Shown: positions 8,714 through 18,131 of the stretch, one piece after another | Numbering within the stretch: the stretch's first letter is position 1 | How the letters are laid out: every line of letters starts with the position of its first letter | NCBI GenBank assembly: GCA_902594235.1 | Contig: CACJLJ010000001.1 | Span: 432,961-496,960 of the forward strand | Direction of reading: 5' to 3' | Length of the DNA stretch: 64,000 nt | From: an uncultured Pelagibacteraceae bacterium | GTDB taxonomy: Bacteria; Pseudomonadota; Alphaproteobacteria; Pelagibacterales; Pelagibacteraceae | Translations under genes and position numbers: made by a program | Notes under the pieces: model-generated | The model's database searches: none | What the model saw: only the letters and a program-made list of their open reading frames with translations | What the model was told of the DNA's origin: nothing

Positions 8714-9449
8714 AGACTTAAAACAAATAGAATTTCAAGATCTTTGGGGAGATCATGGAATTTTTACGACAATGTGGATTTTTGGCAAACCACCAAAGAT
8801 TTTATTTTTTGAAAACCATATTAAAAATTTGATTAGATCTCTAAGAATATATGGGGTTAAAAACAAAAATCTTCATAGAAACATTCAGAAAATAATAAAT
8901 CAAAATTTATCAAAAAAAATTAAATATAATCATCTCTTGAGAGTTGCTTTGAATAAAAAAATTATTTCTATATCTTTAAGAACAAGGGTAAGTCCAAAAT
9001 CAAATTTTGATTTAAAGTTAGTAAATTTAAAACGTGAAAAACCACAATTTAAAAACCTGAAATATAAAAAAATTTTAAGGTACTTATCTAAGATGGATAA
9101 TTCTAAATCAGATATTGGCCTAGTTAATAAAAAAATGATTTTAGAAACTGGAACTTCCAATCTTTTATTCATAAGACATAATAAAGTTTACACCCCAACT
9201 AAGGGTTATTATGAAGGTAATACTTTTAAATTTATTAAAAGTAAAATTAAGAAAGTAATAAGAAAAGATATATTTATAAAAGATTTAAAAAGTTATGATG
9301 AGATATTACTTGTTGGTTCCGGCAAAGGTATAGCTTCAGTTCAAACAATTAAACAAATTGGCTGGAAAAGAAAAGAATTTAAAAAATTTAAAGTTTTATC
9401 AAAATATTATAAATCAATAATTGATAATTGCAGACCACATAAATTTTAA
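8676..9449 (+). CDS. pabC: Class IV PLP aminotransferase, 4-amino-4-deoxychorismate lyase-like
   Basis: 257 residues with the fold-type IV layout: FTTMWIFGKPPKILFFENHI near the N-terminus (first substrate loop), a lysine cluster KYKKILRYLSKMDN where the PLP lysine is expected, and LETGTSNLLFI carrying the conserved Glu. PabC removes pyruvate from aminodeoxychorismate to give 4-aminobenzoate. The family also holds branched-chain and D-amino acid aminotransferases, and the pabBA context decides the call. The sequence is quite divergent and very lysine-rich. Confidence 0.72.
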   Translation: MATYLLKKSYQLKDLKQIEFQDLWGDHGIFTTMWIFGKPPKILFFENHIKNLIRSLRIYGVKNKNLHRNIQKIINQNLSKKIKYNHLLRVALNKKIISISLRTRVSPKSNFDLKLVNLKREKPQFKNLKYKKILRYLSKMDNSKSDIGLVNKKMILETGTSNLLFIRHNKVYTPTKGYYEGNTFKFIKSKIKKVIRKDIFIKDLKSYDEILLVGSGKGIASVQTIKQIGWKRKEFKKFKVLSKYYKSIIDNCRPHKF

Positions 9450-9453
9450 TAAT

Positions 9454-9852
9454 ATGATAGATCCAAATAATCCATGCTTATTTTGTAATATTAAAAAAAG
9501 TGGGTGTGCTCATGAAAATGAACTTGCTTATGCAAGTTATGACTCTTATCCTGTTTCAAAACATCATTGTTTGGTTATTCCCAAAAGACATATAAATGAT
9601 TATTTTGATTTAACTAATGAAGAGCTTTTAGCATGCAATAATTTAATTAAGATTGTTAAAAATGAAATTACAAATAAAGACAAAACAGTTAGAGGTTTTA
9701 ACTTAGGAACAAATATTGGTAAAGTTTCTGGCCAATCAATTAATCATTGTCATTTCCATCTCATTCCTCGTAGGGAGGGAGATGTAGAGAATCCTCAAGG
9801 TGGAGTAAGGTCTGTAATTCCAAACAAACAACATTATAAGAGAAAGAAATAG
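9454..9852 (+). CDS. HIT family nucleotide hydrolase/transferase
   Basis: 132 residues from ATG 9454, placed 4 bases after the pabC stop; the longer TTG start at 9421 would overlap pabC needlessly. The Zn-binding CLFCNIKKSGC (about 8-18), VIPKRHINDYFDL and the histidine triad SINHCHFHLIPRR are all present. HIT proteins hydrolyse nucleoside phosphoramidates or dinucleoside polyphosphates. It is likely the last gene of the pab operon. Confidence 0.85.
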   Translation: MIDPNNPCLFCNIKKSGCAHENELAYASYDSYPVSKHHCLVIPKRHINDYFDLTNEELLACNNLIKIVKNEITNKDKTVRGFNLGTNIGKVSGQSINHCHFHLIPRREGDVENPQGGVRSVIPNKQHYKRKK

Positions 9853-9872
9853 CCTGTTATTAAAGACAAATT

Positions 9873-9901
9873 GACCAGAGTTTGAGGTTGAAGTATTAAA
9901 A
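9873..9901 (+). promoter_or_regulatory. Candidate sigma-70 promoter for aprMBA
   Basis: TTGACC at 9873-9878 and TATTAA at 9896-9901 are separated by 17 bases. They sit about 50 bases before the aprM start in one of the few real gaps of this region. An alternative later -10 (TATATA) follows. Confidence 0.4.
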
Positions 9902-9952
9902 CAACTATATATAAAAACAAAAAAATTAACTCAAAATTAACAAAAGGCGGAA

Positions 9953-10747
9953 ATGTTAAGCAACAATCCTTTTTCTATTTTAGCTGACACTGTTCCAACT
10001 GCTGCAATGCAATATTTTATAATTGCAATGGTTCTATTGATTGCAGTGGGAACTATTATACAGATGATACATCATAAAAATCTTACTTATTTTTTTAATA
10101 ATGCAAAGAAAGCAAAACTTGCAGCAACGAAAAAATTAGGTTTAGGAGAGAAAGCATCAATTATTGCAAAAACCACTGTTGTTGATATTGGGACAACATC
10201 AGAACTTGGCTTTGGGAAAAGAAGACTAGCTCATGTCCTTGGAATGTATGGAACAATTTTATTTTGGGTATCGTCTGCAGTTTTAGTTTTTTGTTATACT
10301 GGTGCAGGTAAATCGAATTCAGAGACATGGTCAATGCTTTGGCATATGGGGGCAATTTTAACATGCTTAGGTGGGTATTGGTTCTGGTTTTTTCTAAGAG
10401 TAGATGTTTCTGCAGAAGCTCACCCTTGGTACAGAATTATTAAAGCAGATTTATTTGTTTTAGCATTACTTGCATGTTCAACTTTTGGGTTAGCTTGGTC
10501 ATATACACAATTTAATAATCAAATAGGTTTATCATTTTTATTTTTTACTTTATTTGTTGCTTCAAATTTGATCTTATTTGGAGGGGTGTACTGGTCTAAA
10601 TTTGCCCATATGTTTTATAAACCAGGAGCAGCAATTCAAAAAAATTTAGCAGAAGCTGATGGTTCAAGAGATAATCTTCCTCCTCCAGCAGATGCACCTG
10701 AGCAATTTGGCCTAGGTATAAAAAGAGAAGAGCCAAAGCACTATTAA
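9953..10747 (+). CDS. aprM: APS reductase membrane anchor AprM
   Basis: 264 residues with about five TM helices (20-38, 96-115, 129-148, 164-184, 192-213). Histidines lie near membrane borders (H94, H131, H157, H219) and could ligate heme or contact quinone. It has a hydrophilic proline-rich C-terminus (NLPPPADAPEQFGLGIKREE). In several sulfur oxidisers and in SAR11, AprM takes the place of QmoABC as the electron link between AprAB and the quinone pool; that role is known for the family and inferred here from its place before aprBA. A purine-rich ribosome-binding stretch (AAGGCGGAA) precedes the ATG. Confidence 0.85.
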   Translation: MLSNNPFSILADTVPTAAMQYFIIAMVLLIAVGTIIQMIHHKNLTYFFNNAKKAKLAATKKLGLGEKASIIAKTTVVDIGTTSELGFGKRRLAHVLGMYGTILFWVSSAVLVFCYTGAGKSNSETWSMLWHMGAILTCLGGYWFWFFLRVDVSAEAHPWYRIIKADLFVLALLACSTFGLAWSYTQFNNQIGLSFLFFTLFVASNLILFGGVYWSKFAHMFYKPGAAIQKNLAEADGSRDNLPPPADAPEQFGLGIKREEPKHY

Positions 10748-10779
10748 TATGTTATTAAAAAAAGGAGAAAAATAAAATT

Positions 10780-11250
10780 ATGTCAACTTTTGTATACATG
10801 ACTAGATGCGATGGCTGTGGTCACTGTGTAGATATATGTCCATCAGATATCATGCATATTGATGAAAACATAAGACGTGCAAAAAACATTGAACCAAATT
10901 TTTGTTGGGAATGTTATTCATGTGTTAAAGCTTGTCCAAATCATGCTATTGATGTCAGAGGTTATGCTGATTTTGCACCTATGGGTCATAGCGTAAGAGT
11001 TAGAAGAGAAGAAGAAAAAGGAACAATCTCTTGGAAAATAAAATTTAGAAACGGAACAGAGAAAAATTTTGTTTCACCAATTACAACAAAACCTTGGGGT
11101 AAATTTATTCCAAAATTAGCTGATGGCGACACACCCAACCAAGGAGAGATAAATTCTCAAAGATTATACAGCGAGCCAGAAGGTTTAAACACAAATAAAG
11201 AGCTGCCTTCAGTGCCAAAAGACTCCTTCAAAAAAGGAGTTTATTATTAA
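10780..11250 (+). CDS. aprB: Adenylylsulfate reductase beta subunit (ferredoxin-like)
   Basis: 156 residues. Two [4Fe-4S] clusters are bound by cysteines 10, 13, 16, 20 and 42, 45, 48, 52 (CDGCGHCVDICP and CWECYSCVKACP). A beta-sheet extension and a C-terminal tail that wraps around AprA follow, as usual for AprB. AAAGGAGA lies just upstream. The stop overlaps the aprA start by one base (TAATG), giving strict coupling of the two subunits. Confidence 0.93.
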   Translation: MSTFVYMTRCDGCGHCVDICPSDIMHIDENIRRAKNIEPNFCWECYSCVKACPNHAIDVRGYADFAPMGHSVRVRREEEKGTISWKIKFRNGTEKNFVSPITTKPWGKFIPKLADGDTPNQGEINSQRLYSEPEGLNTNKELPSVPKDSFKKGVYY

Positions 11251-13109
11251 TGGCTAAACATAAAACACATTTTGAAGAATGTGATGTATTAGTTGTTGGT
11301 GGTGGAATGGCTGGCACAGGAGCAACATTTGAAGCCAGACATTGGGGAAGAGATTTAAAAATTGTTTGTGTTGAAAAAGCAAACATTGATCGAAGTGGTG
11401 CAGTCGCACAAGGTTTATATGCAATTAATTGTTACATGGGTATGCAATGGGATGAAAATCAGCCTGAAGACCATGTAAGATATGCCAGAAATGATTTAAT
11501 GGGAATGGTCAGGGAAGATTTAGGATATGACATGGCTCGTCATGTAGATTCAACTGTTCACATGTTTGATGAATGGGGTCTTCCAATGATGAAAAATGAA
11601 AAAACTGGAAGATACTTAAGAGAAGGTAAATGGCAAATCATGATTCATGGTGAAAGCTATAAACCAATTGTTGCCGAAGCAGCAAAAAAATCTGCAGATA
11701 AAATTTATAATAGAATAATGGTCACTCACCTTTTAATGGATGAGGCTAAAGAAAATAGAATTGGTGGAGCTGTTGGGTTTAATATGAGAACCGGAGATTT
11801 TCATGTTTTTAGAGCAAAAGCTGTGATCGTCGCAGCAGGTGGAGCATCACACATTTTTAAACCTAGAGCTGTTGGTGAGGGAATGGGAAGAACTTGGTAT
11901 GCACCTTGGAGCAATGGTTCAGCTTATGCTTTACCAATTGCAGCTGGTGCTAAAATGACACAAATGGAAAATAGAATCGTATTATGCAGATTTAAAGATG
12001 GTTATGGACCTGTTGGAGCATACTTTTTACATTTAAAAACGTATACACAAAATGCTAATGGCGAAAACTATGAGAAAAAGTGGTATGATCAAACTAAAGA
12101 ATTAGTAGGAGAGTACATCGATCATCATCCAACTCCTACATGTTTAAGAAATCACGCATTTATTCAAGAGGTTGCTGCGGGTGGTGGACCTATTCATATG
12201 GTAACAAAGGAGGCTTTCCAAGATCCACATTTAGAAACTGTAGGATGGGAAAATTTTTTAGGAATGACAGTCGGACAGGCTGTAGTTTGGGCTTCACAAA
12301 ACATTGATCCAAAATATACAAATCCTGAGTTAACTACATCTGAGCCTTATGTAATGGGATCTCATGCTACATGCTCTGGAGCTTGGGTAAGTGGTCCAGA
12401 AGATTTATCTCCACCAGAATATTTTTGGGGATATAACAGAATGTTGACTATCGACGGACTTTTTGGAGCAGGAGACACAGTAGGTGGAAGTGCACATAAA
12501 TTTTCATCAGGTTCATTTACTGAAGGCCGTTTAGCCGCTAAAGCAGCAGTTAAATATATTCAAGACAAAAAAGCTGATGGAATAAATGTTTCAGATAAAC
12601 AGTGTGACGATTTTAAAAAAGCTGTTTATAAACCTCTGGATACTTACACTATTGCTCAAAATGAAATTACTGGAGGTACTGTTTCTCCAAGTTATATATC
12701 CCCAATACAAGGATTACAAAGACTTCAAAAAATTATGGATGAGTACGTGGGAGGCATCACTTCAAATTATATGACTAATGGCAATATGCTTAAAAGAGCT
12801 CTTGAATTACTAGACTGGCTTCAAGAGGATCTAGAAAAAGTGGGTGCTGAGGATTATCATCAATTAATGAGAGCTTGGGAGTTAAAACATAGAGCTCTTA
12901 CTTCTCAGTGTGTAACTGAACACACCCTATTTAGAGAAGAAACTCGTTGGCCTGGTTATTATTATAGAGGTGATCATATGAAACTTGATGACGATAACTG
13001 GCACTGTTTAACAGTATCTAGACGTGATCCTAAAACTGGTAAGTTTACGATGGAAAAAGTTCCAGTTTATCATATTGTCGATGAAAAAGAAAAAAAGAAG
13101 GCATCGTAA
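11250..13109 (+). CDS. aprA: Adenylylsulfate reductase alpha subunit (FAD)
   Basis: 619 residues. The FAD Rossmann motif is VLVVGGGMAGTGATFEA near residue 12, followed by DRSGAVAQGLYAINCYMG. The second FAD contact GAGDTVGGSAHKFSSGSFTEG lies near 410-430, and the C-terminal helical domain ends with DDDNWHCLTVSRRDPKTGKF. AprAB interconverts sulfite + AMP and APS. In aerobic SAR11 bacteria it is thought to run in the sulfite-oxidising direction, which fits the sulfite-producing enzymes encoded a few kb away. The ATP sulfurylase gene that would finish sulfite oxidation is not in this window. Confidence 0.95.
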   Translation: MAKHKTHFEECDVLVVGGGMAGTGATFEARHWGRDLKIVCVEKANIDRSGAVAQGLYAINCYMGMQWDENQPEDHVRYARNDLMGMVREDLGYDMARHVDSTVHMFDEWGLPMMKNEKTGRYLREGKWQIMIHGESYKPIVAEAAKKSADKIYNRIMVTHLLMDEAKENRIGGAVGFNMRTGDFHVFRAKAVIVAAGGASHIFKPRAVGEGMGRTWYAPWSNGSAYALPIAAGAKMTQMENRIVLCRFKDGYGPVGAYFLHLKTYTQNANGENYEKKWYDQTKELVGEYIDHHPTPTCLRNHAFIQEVAAGGGPIHMVTKEAFQDPHLETVGWENFLGMTVGQAVVWASQNIDPKYTNPELTTSEPYVMGSHATCSGAWVSGPEDLSPPEYFWGYNRMLTIDGLFGAGDTVGGSAHKFSSGSFTEGRLAAKAAVKYIQDKKADGINVSDKQCDDFKKAVYKPLDTYTIAQNEITGGTVSPSYISPIQGLQRLQKIMDEYVGGITSNYMTNGNMLKRALELLDWLQEDLEKVGAEDYHQLMRAWELKHRALTSQCVTEHTLFREETRWPGYYYRGDHMKLDDDNWHCLTVSRRDPKTGKFTMEKVPVYHIVDEKEKKKAS

Positions 13110-13126
13110 TTATCTAGATTTCTTTC

Positions 13127-13477
13127 ATGGACCTATTGGCAAAATCAGATGAAGAGATATTTGCGATAGCAAAACCTTTTTGGGAAAATCTCGTTAAAGC
13201 CTCAAATATGAAAGATTATGGTGGTTTCACAAGAGATTTTTCAACACAAATGTTGTTTGGAGCTAATGAAGTAGAGCTTGGTAAACAATGGGCAAATAAC
13301 AAAATCATAACTAATCTAAAAGAGACTTATGAGCCATTCGGAACATTGAGAAGGGGCGAGCACATCACAGTTTTAATTAAACAAACAAATAAAGAGATAC
13401 CAGGAGAATTTTTAGGTAGATTGGTTCTTGGAATTGAAGATGGTGAGGTTAAGATATTTGGGGCCACAATATATTAA
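13127..13477 (+). CDS. Uncharacterised protein following aprA (116 aa)
   Basis: Soluble, no signal peptide. The N-terminal half is helical (SDEEIFAIAKPFWENLVKAS, then MKDYGGFTRDFSTQML). The C-terminal half is predicted beta strands (HITVLIKQTN, EFLGRLVLGIED, VKIFGATIY). This helix-then-sheet pattern and length resemble the NTF2/SnoaL-like fold, but I cannot confirm the family. Only 17 bases separate it from aprA, so it is probably part of the aprMBA transcript and may be an accessory factor for APS/sulfite metabolism. Confidence 0.65.
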   Translation: MDLLAKSDEEIFAIAKPFWENLVKASNMKDYGGFTRDFSTQMLFGANEVELGKQWANNKIITNLKETYEPFGTLRRGEHITVLIKQTNKEIPGEFLGRLVLGIEDGEVKIFGATIY

Positions 13478-13484
13478 TTAAAGT

Positions 13485-13512
13485 TTGACAATTTTTAAAC
13501 TAGGTGTATTGA
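13485..13512 (+). promoter_or_regulatory. Candidate promoter before the micro-ORF and TauE/SafE gene
   Basis: TTGACA at 13485-13490, a 16-base spacer and TATTGA at 13507-13512. It lies just after the stop of the 116-aa gene and would give a very short leader for the small membrane ORF at 13522. Confidence 0.38.
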
Positions 13513-13521
13513 AAGATATAG

Positions 13522-13656
13522 ATGCACTTTTCAAAAATAAAAATCCCTGAAAATATAAAAAACAAAAAAACAACTTTAATAAAAACTGGGATTTTTTCTG
13601 CGATAGCTGCTTGTTGGAGTGTTATCTTAGTTGGAACTTTTTTGACTATTAAGTAA
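13522..13656 (+). CDS. Small single-pass membrane protein (44 aa)
   Basis: Starts MHFSKIKIPENIKNKKTTLI and continues with one TM helix (GIFSAIAACWSVILVGTFLT), a basic N-terminus and a very short C-terminus. It sits between the apr genes and the TauE/SafE exporter, 29 bases before the latter. No Shine-Dalgarno stands out. The membrane segment and tidy placement support it, but no family is recognised. Confidence 0.5.
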   Translation: MHFSKIKIPENIKNKKTTLIKTGIFSAIAACWSVILVGTFLTIK

Positions 13657-13685
13657 GTTTTTTAAAAAAAAGTTTTTTTATTTAG

Positions 13686-14771
13686 ATGGAAGTTTTTTTA
13701 CCGATAGCTCAAGTTTTCATTAACCCTGTAGAGATACTTTTATTAAGCGCAATAGTTGGAGTCCTTTCAGGCTTATTTGGTGTTGGAGGAGGATTTCTAA
13801 TGACACCATTTTTAATTTTTATGGGAGTTCCCCCGGCTTATGCTGTTGCTAATGAAGCTAACAATATCTTGGCAACTTCAGTTTCTGGATCTACTACTCA
13901 TTGGTTAAAAAATACTCTAGATTACAAGATGGGTTCCATGATTGTGATTGGTGGTTCTATTGGTACTGCTCTAGGAATTTATACTTTCACTTATTTCAAA
14001 GGTATAGGTAAAATTGATACAGTTATTTCTTTAGCGTATATGTATATTTTAGCAATAATTGGCACGTTAATGTTGGTAGAAAGTCTTGGTGAAATTGACA
14101 AGGCAAAAAAAAATGTTGTGGAGAAAAAAAAATTGCATGTTCATTATTGGATTCATGGTCTTCCATTTAGAATGAGATTTCCAAAATCTAAGTTATATGA
14201 AAGTATTTTTACACCTATCATAATTGGATTAGTTGTTGGTTTTATTGCTGCAATCATGGGGATTGGTGGGGCTTTTATTTTAGTTCCTGCAATGATCTAT
14301 ATAATTAAGATGCCTACAAGATTGGTCCCAGGAACATCTTTGTTCGTTACTATCTTTGTTAGTGTAATAGTTACATTTTTACATTCAATTAATTATGGTT
14401 CAATAGATTTAATGTTAGTTTTACTATTAGTAGTTGGTTCAATTATTGGAGTTCAAGTAGGTCAAAAACTTGGCGAACAAATTGATAGCTCAGGGTTAAA
14501 AGCATTGCTAGCAATTTTATTATTAATTGTTGGTATTGCTATTGCTTACGATACTTTTTTTGCAGAAGAAATTCAAAACGGTACAAATATAACAACAACT
14601 CAAGATTTAAATTTCTTTTCAAGTTTTATTAAAGATTTTTCAAAAGATATGCCGTTTTTTTATGGACTATTTTCAATTATGTTTGCAGTTTTTTTAGGAA
14701 TTGGAGCTGCTTTTGTTAGAAGAGCTATTTCTAAATTTCGAAAAAAATATTTTATGAAACCAGCTAAATAA
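13686..14771 (+). CDS. TauE/SafE-family sulfite/organosulfur anion exporter
   Basis: 361 residues, eight to nine TM helices in two repeated halves, each opening with the family glycine motif: GVLSGLFGVGGGFLMTP (about 20-36) and GFIAAIMGIGGAFILVP (near 190). Members export sulfite or sulfoacetate or take up organosulfonates. The location between the sulfite-oxidising aprBA and the sulfite-releasing lyase and xsc supports sulfite export as a relief valve. It has an extra C-terminal TM after a polar loop. It converges on the suyB-like gene with 4 bases between stops. Confidence 0.85.
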   Translation: MEVFLPIAQVFINPVEILLLSAIVGVLSGLFGVGGGFLMTPFLIFMGVPPAYAVANEANNILATSVSGSTTHWLKNTLDYKMGSMIVIGGSIGTALGIYTFTYFKGIGKIDTVISLAYMYILAIIGTLMLVESLGEIDKAKKNVVEKKKLHVHYWIHGLPFRMRFPKSKLYESIFTPIIIGLVVGFIAAIMGIGGAFILVPAMIYIIKMPTRLVPGTSLFVTIFVSVIVTFLHSINYGSIDLMLVLLLVVGSIIGVQVGQKLGEQIDSSGLKALLAILLLIVGIAIAYDTFFAEEIQNGTNITTTQDLNFFSSFIKDFSKDMPFFYGLFSIMFAVFLGIGAAFVRRAISKFRKKYFMKPAK

Positions 14772-14775
14772 TTTT

Positions 14776-15942
14776 TTAAGCACTTCTGTAAAGTTTAGTC
14801 ATTACAAACTCTCTATGACCTAAAGCTTCAGCACAAGTTAACCTTCCATTAGCAACTCTTAAAGTTGTCTCAATAAGTTTATCTCCAGCTTGAGACATGT
14901 TCATTTCTCGTGAAAGAATTTTTGATACATCGCAATCAATGTGTTCACCCATACCTTTTACTGTTAAAGGGTTTGCTGTTAATTTTACAACTGGTTCAAT
15001 AGGATTACCTACAATGTTTCCTTGACCCGTTGGAAAAAGATGAATATTAAAACCTGCTGCAGCTTGTAAAGTTACACACTCTGCTGCCGCTGAAGATGTA
15101 TCCATGAAGTATAAACCTTTACCTTTTTTTGGTTCTTCAGCTGGTTCTAATACATCGACAAATTTACAGTTACCAATTTTTTGAAAATTTCCAAATGCTT
15201 TTTCTTCAATAGTAGTTAAACCACCAGCAATATTTCCTGCAGTGGGTTGACTTTCAGAAAGATCATCTGTTGCTTCCTTTAAAATAAAGTCGTTATATGC
15301 ACTCCAAGTCTTCATAAATTTATCTGAGGCTTCTTTAGTCGCTCCTCTAGTCGCGCACACTTTTTCAGCACCAGTAAGCTCTGATGTTTCACCAAAGCAT
15401 AAATGAACACCTAATGGTTCGAGTTTGTCCATTAAATTTCCTACAGTTGGGTTAGCAGCAAGACCAGAGGTTGTGTCTGACTCCCCACATTTTACCGAAA
15501 TCCATAAATCACTAATGGGACATTCCTCTCTTTGTTTTTCTGAGGCCCACATCACATACTCTTGTGCTTTTTTTGATGCTTTCATTACTGTTCCAATATC
15601 TCCAGTCCGCTCTATGTGAAAACCTTCAACAGGTTTTCCAGTTTTAGCAATTCCATCAACAATTTTTTTTGTCCACTTAGGCTCAATACCTATTACTATC
15701 ACTGCAGCAACATTAGGATTGCTCCCAGTTCCAATCATAGTTCTAAAGTGCAATTCAAGATCTGCTCCAAATTGAAGTCTTCCATATGAATGAGGAAGAG
15801 CTATTGTACCTTTAATATTATTTGCTACAGCTTCAGCACAGGCATTTGATATATCGTCTACTGGAAGAATAATTACGTGGTTTCTTGTTCCTGCTCTTCC
15901 ATTTTCTCTTTTGTAGCCTAAAAAACTTTTTGGAATTTCCAT
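14776..15942 (-). CDS. suyB: UxaA-family lyase large subunit, probable sulfolactate sulfo-lyase SuyB
   Basis: 388 residues from ATG 15942, just after the small-subunit stop; an upstream start at 15990 would overlap that gene. [34 protein letters not shown] and [20 protein letters not shown] are the altronate/galactarate dehydratase C-domain motifs with Fe-binding Cys/His. UxaA is one chain, whereas here the small SAF domain is a separate gene, as in (2R)-3-sulfolactate sulfo-lyase SuyAB, which forms pyruvate and sulfite. The xsc, TauE/SafE and apr neighbours favour SuyB. A sugar-acid dehydratase remains possible. Confidence 0.72.
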   Translation of the reverse strand: MEIPKSFLGYKRENGRAGTRNHVIILPVDDISNACAEAVANNIKGTIALPHSYGRLQFGADLELHFRTMIGTGSNPNVAAVIVIGIEPKWTKKIVDGIAKTGKPVEGFHIERTGDIGTVMKASKKAQEYVMWASEKQREECPISDLWISVKCGESDTTSGLAANPTVGNLMDKLEPLGVHLCFGETSELTGAEKVCATRGATKEASDKFMKTWSAYNDFILKEATDDLSESQPTAGNIAGGLTTIEEKAFGNFQKIGNCKFVDVLEPAEEPKKGKGLYFMDTSSAAAECVTLQAAAGFNIHLFPTGQGNIVGNPIEPVVKLTANPLTVKGMGEHIDCDVSKILSREMNMSQAGDKLIETTLRVANGRLTCAEALGHREFVMTKLYRSA

Positions 15943-15946
15943 ATAA

Positions 15947-16231
15947 TTACCACTTCTTAGTTTTAACATTGTGAACATGTACATGCTCACCTTTTTTTAT
16001 TGGTTTGACAACTTTACCTATATCATGGCCATATTTAAGAATTGTATCTCCTTCTTTTAAATCAGTCATAGCTATTTTATGTCCTAAGGGAATTTCATCC
16101 ACTGATTGAATGTTTGTAGAGCTATCATTTTCCATAATCCAGCATTTACAGTCTTGTTTTGGAGTAATTTTTTCAATAACAACCACTCCCACGTTGTCTT
16201 TTTGATCGTGGATTATGATATCTGTTGCCAT
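15947..16231 (-). CDS. suyA: UxaA N-terminal (SAF) domain protein, probable sulfolactate sulfo-lyase SuyA
   Basis: 94 residues from ATG 16231, chosen because [20 protein letters not shown] aligns with the usual SAF-domain start; the frame extends to 16288 without need. [22 protein letters not shown] and [21 protein letters not shown] are the classical altronate dehydratase N-domain motifs, which cap the active site of the large subunit. Its stop lies 4 bases before the suyB start. It is divergent from xsc. Confidence 0.75.
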   Translation of the reverse strand: MATDIIIHDQKDNVGVVVIEKITPKQDCKCWIMENDSSTNIQSVDEIPLGHKIAMTDLKEGDTILKYGHDIGKVVKPIKKGEHVHVHNVKTKKW

Positions 16232-16270
16232 ATATATAGTGTCGATTTGTTTGTTTGAATTTTCCAAAAT

Positions 16271-16298
16271 CTTATATATTAATCGCAAAAATTAACAA
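16271..16298 (-). promoter_or_regulatory. Candidate promoter for suyAB
   Basis: Read on the minus strand: TTGTTA (16298-16293), a 16-base spacer and TATAAG (16276-16271), about 40 bases before the chosen suyA start. It lies in the short divergent spacer shared with xsc, where joint regulation would be expected. Confidence 0.35.
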
Positions 16299-16346
16299 TT
16301 AATTTTTAAAAAATTATTCATTTACTAATTTAGAAAGGTTCTATTA

Positions 16347-18131
16347 ATGACAAAAATGACAACAGAAGAAGCTTTTGTAAAAGTTTTGCAAATGCACGGT
16401 ATCGAACATGCTTTTGGAATTATAGGATCTGCGTTCATGCCTATTTCTGATATTTTTCCAGATGCAGGAATTACTTTCTGGGATGTTGCTCATGAAACAA
16501 ATGGTGGATTAATTGCTGATGGCTACACTAGAGCTACTGGAAAAATGTCAATGGTCATTGCACAAAATGGACCCGGTATAACAGGTTTAGTTACACCAAT
16601 TAAAACCGCTTATTGGAATCACACTCCACTATTATTAGTCACACCACAAGCTGCTAACAAAACTATGGGTCAAGGCGGTTTCCAAGAAGTTGAGCAAATG
16701 AATTTATTTAAAGATATGGTTTGTTATCAAGAAGAAGTTAGAGATCCTTCAAGAATGGCAGAAGTGTTAAATAGAGTAATTGAAAAAGCAATAAGGGGTT
16801 CAGCACCAGCACAAATTAATGTTCCTAGGGATTATTGGTGTCAAGTAATTGATATTGATCTTCCTCCAATTGTAAGATTAGAAAGACAAGGGGGAGGCGC
16901 TGATGCTATTTCAAAAGCAGCAGACTTATTATCAAAAGCAAAATTTCCAGTAATTTTATCTGGAGCAGGAGTTGTCATAGGAGGAGCAATAGAAGAAACA
17001 AAAAAACTTGCAGAAAAATTAGACTCACCAGTTTGTTCTGGTTATCAACATAATGATAGTTTTCCAGGTAGTCATCCTTTAGCAGTTGGACCATTAGGAT
17101 ATAATGGATCAAAAGCTGCTATGGAATTAATTTCTAAGGCAGATGTGGTTTTAGCTTTAGGCACAAGACTAAATCCTTTTTCAACACTTCCAGGATATGG
17201 AATTGATTATTGGCCTAAGAATGCAAACATTATTCAAGTAGACATGAATCCTGATAGAATTGGTTTAACAAAAAAAGTTACAGTTGGAATTAGTGGTGAT
17301 GCAAAATTAGTAGCAACACAGATATTAGAAAAACTATCTGCAAATGCTGGAGATACTGATAGACAAAAAAGAAAAGATTTAATTCATCAAACAAAATCAG
17401 CGTGGTTACAAAAATTATCGAGTTTGGATCATGAAGACGATGATGAAGGAACAGTTTGGAATAAAGAAGCTAGAGAAAGAGATGCAGATAGAATGTCACC
17501 AAGACAAGCGTGGAGAGCAATTCAAGCTGGTATGCCAGAGGATGTAATTATATCAAGTGATATTGGAAATAATTGTGCAATTGGGAATGCGTATCCAACT
17601 TTTGAAAAACCAAGGAAGTATTTAGCTCCAGGTTTATTCGGTCCTTGTGGTTATGGTTTTCCATCAATCTTGGGGGCAAAGATAGGTTGTCCTGAAACAC
17701 CAGTTATTGGTTTTGCAGGAGATGGTGCATTTGGAATTAGCATGAATGAGATGAGCTCTTGTGCTCGGGAAGAGTGGCCAGCAATTACAATGGTAATTTT
17801 TAGAAATTATCAATGGGGTGCAGAAAAAAGAAATACCACCCTTTGGTTTGACAATAATTTTGTTGGAACCGAGTTAGACCCAGAATTGAGTTATGCAAAA
17901 GTTGCTGATGCTTGTGGTTTAAAAGGTGTTACAGTTAAATCGATGGAAGAGACAACTGCAGCAATCAAGAAATCTTGTGAAGATCAAAAAAAAGGTATTA
18001 CTACATTTATAGAAGTAATTTTAAATCAAGAGCTTGGTGAACCATTTAGAAGAGATGCCATGAAGAAGCCAGTAAGAGTTGCTGGGATTAAAAAAGAAGA
18101 CATGAAGAAACAGCCCTCTTTAAATTCTTAA
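16347..18131 (+). CDS. xsc: Sulfoacetaldehyde acetyltransferase
   Basis: 594 residues of a TPP-dependent enzyme. The N-terminal PYR domain has catalytic E50 in DVAHETNGGLIADGYTRATG. The central domain follows, and the C-terminal PP domain has GFAGDGAFGISMNEM and an N-rich Mg/TPP loop (RNYQWGAEKRN). The opening TEEAFVKVLQMHGIEHAFG and the length are typical of Xsc rather than acetolactate synthase. It converts sulfoacetaldehyde and phosphate to acetyl phosphate and sulfite, the key desulfonation step for taurine and related C2 sulfonates. AGAAAGG is its ribosome-binding site. Confidence 0.92.
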   Translation: MTKMTTEEAFVKVLQMHGIEHAFGIIGSAFMPISDIFPDAGITFWDVAHETNGGLIADGYTRATGKMSMVIAQNGPGITGLVTPIKTAYWNHTPLLLVTPQAANKTMGQGGFQEVEQMNLFKDMVCYQEEVRDPSRMAEVLNRVIEKAIRGSAPAQINVPRDYWCQVIDIDLPPIVRLERQGGGADAISKAADLLSKAKFPVILSGAGVVIGGAIEETKKLAEKLDSPVCSGYQHNDSFPGSHPLAVGPLGYNGSKAAMELISKADVVLALGTRLNPFSTLPGYGIDYWPKNANIIQVDMNPDRIGLTKKVTVGISGDAKLVATQILEKLSANAGDTDRQKRKDLIHQTKSAWLQKLSSLDHEDDDEGTVWNKEARERDADRMSPRQAWRAIQAGMPEDVIISSDIGNNCAIGNAYPTFEKPRKYLAPGLFGPCGYGFPSILGAKIGCPETPVIGFAGDGAFGISMNEMSSCAREEWPAITMVIFRNYQWGAEKRNTTLWFDNNFVGTELDPELSYAKVADACGLKGVTVKSMEETTAAIKKSCEDQKKGITTFIEVILNQELGEPFRRDAMKKPVRVAGIKKEDMKKQPSLNS

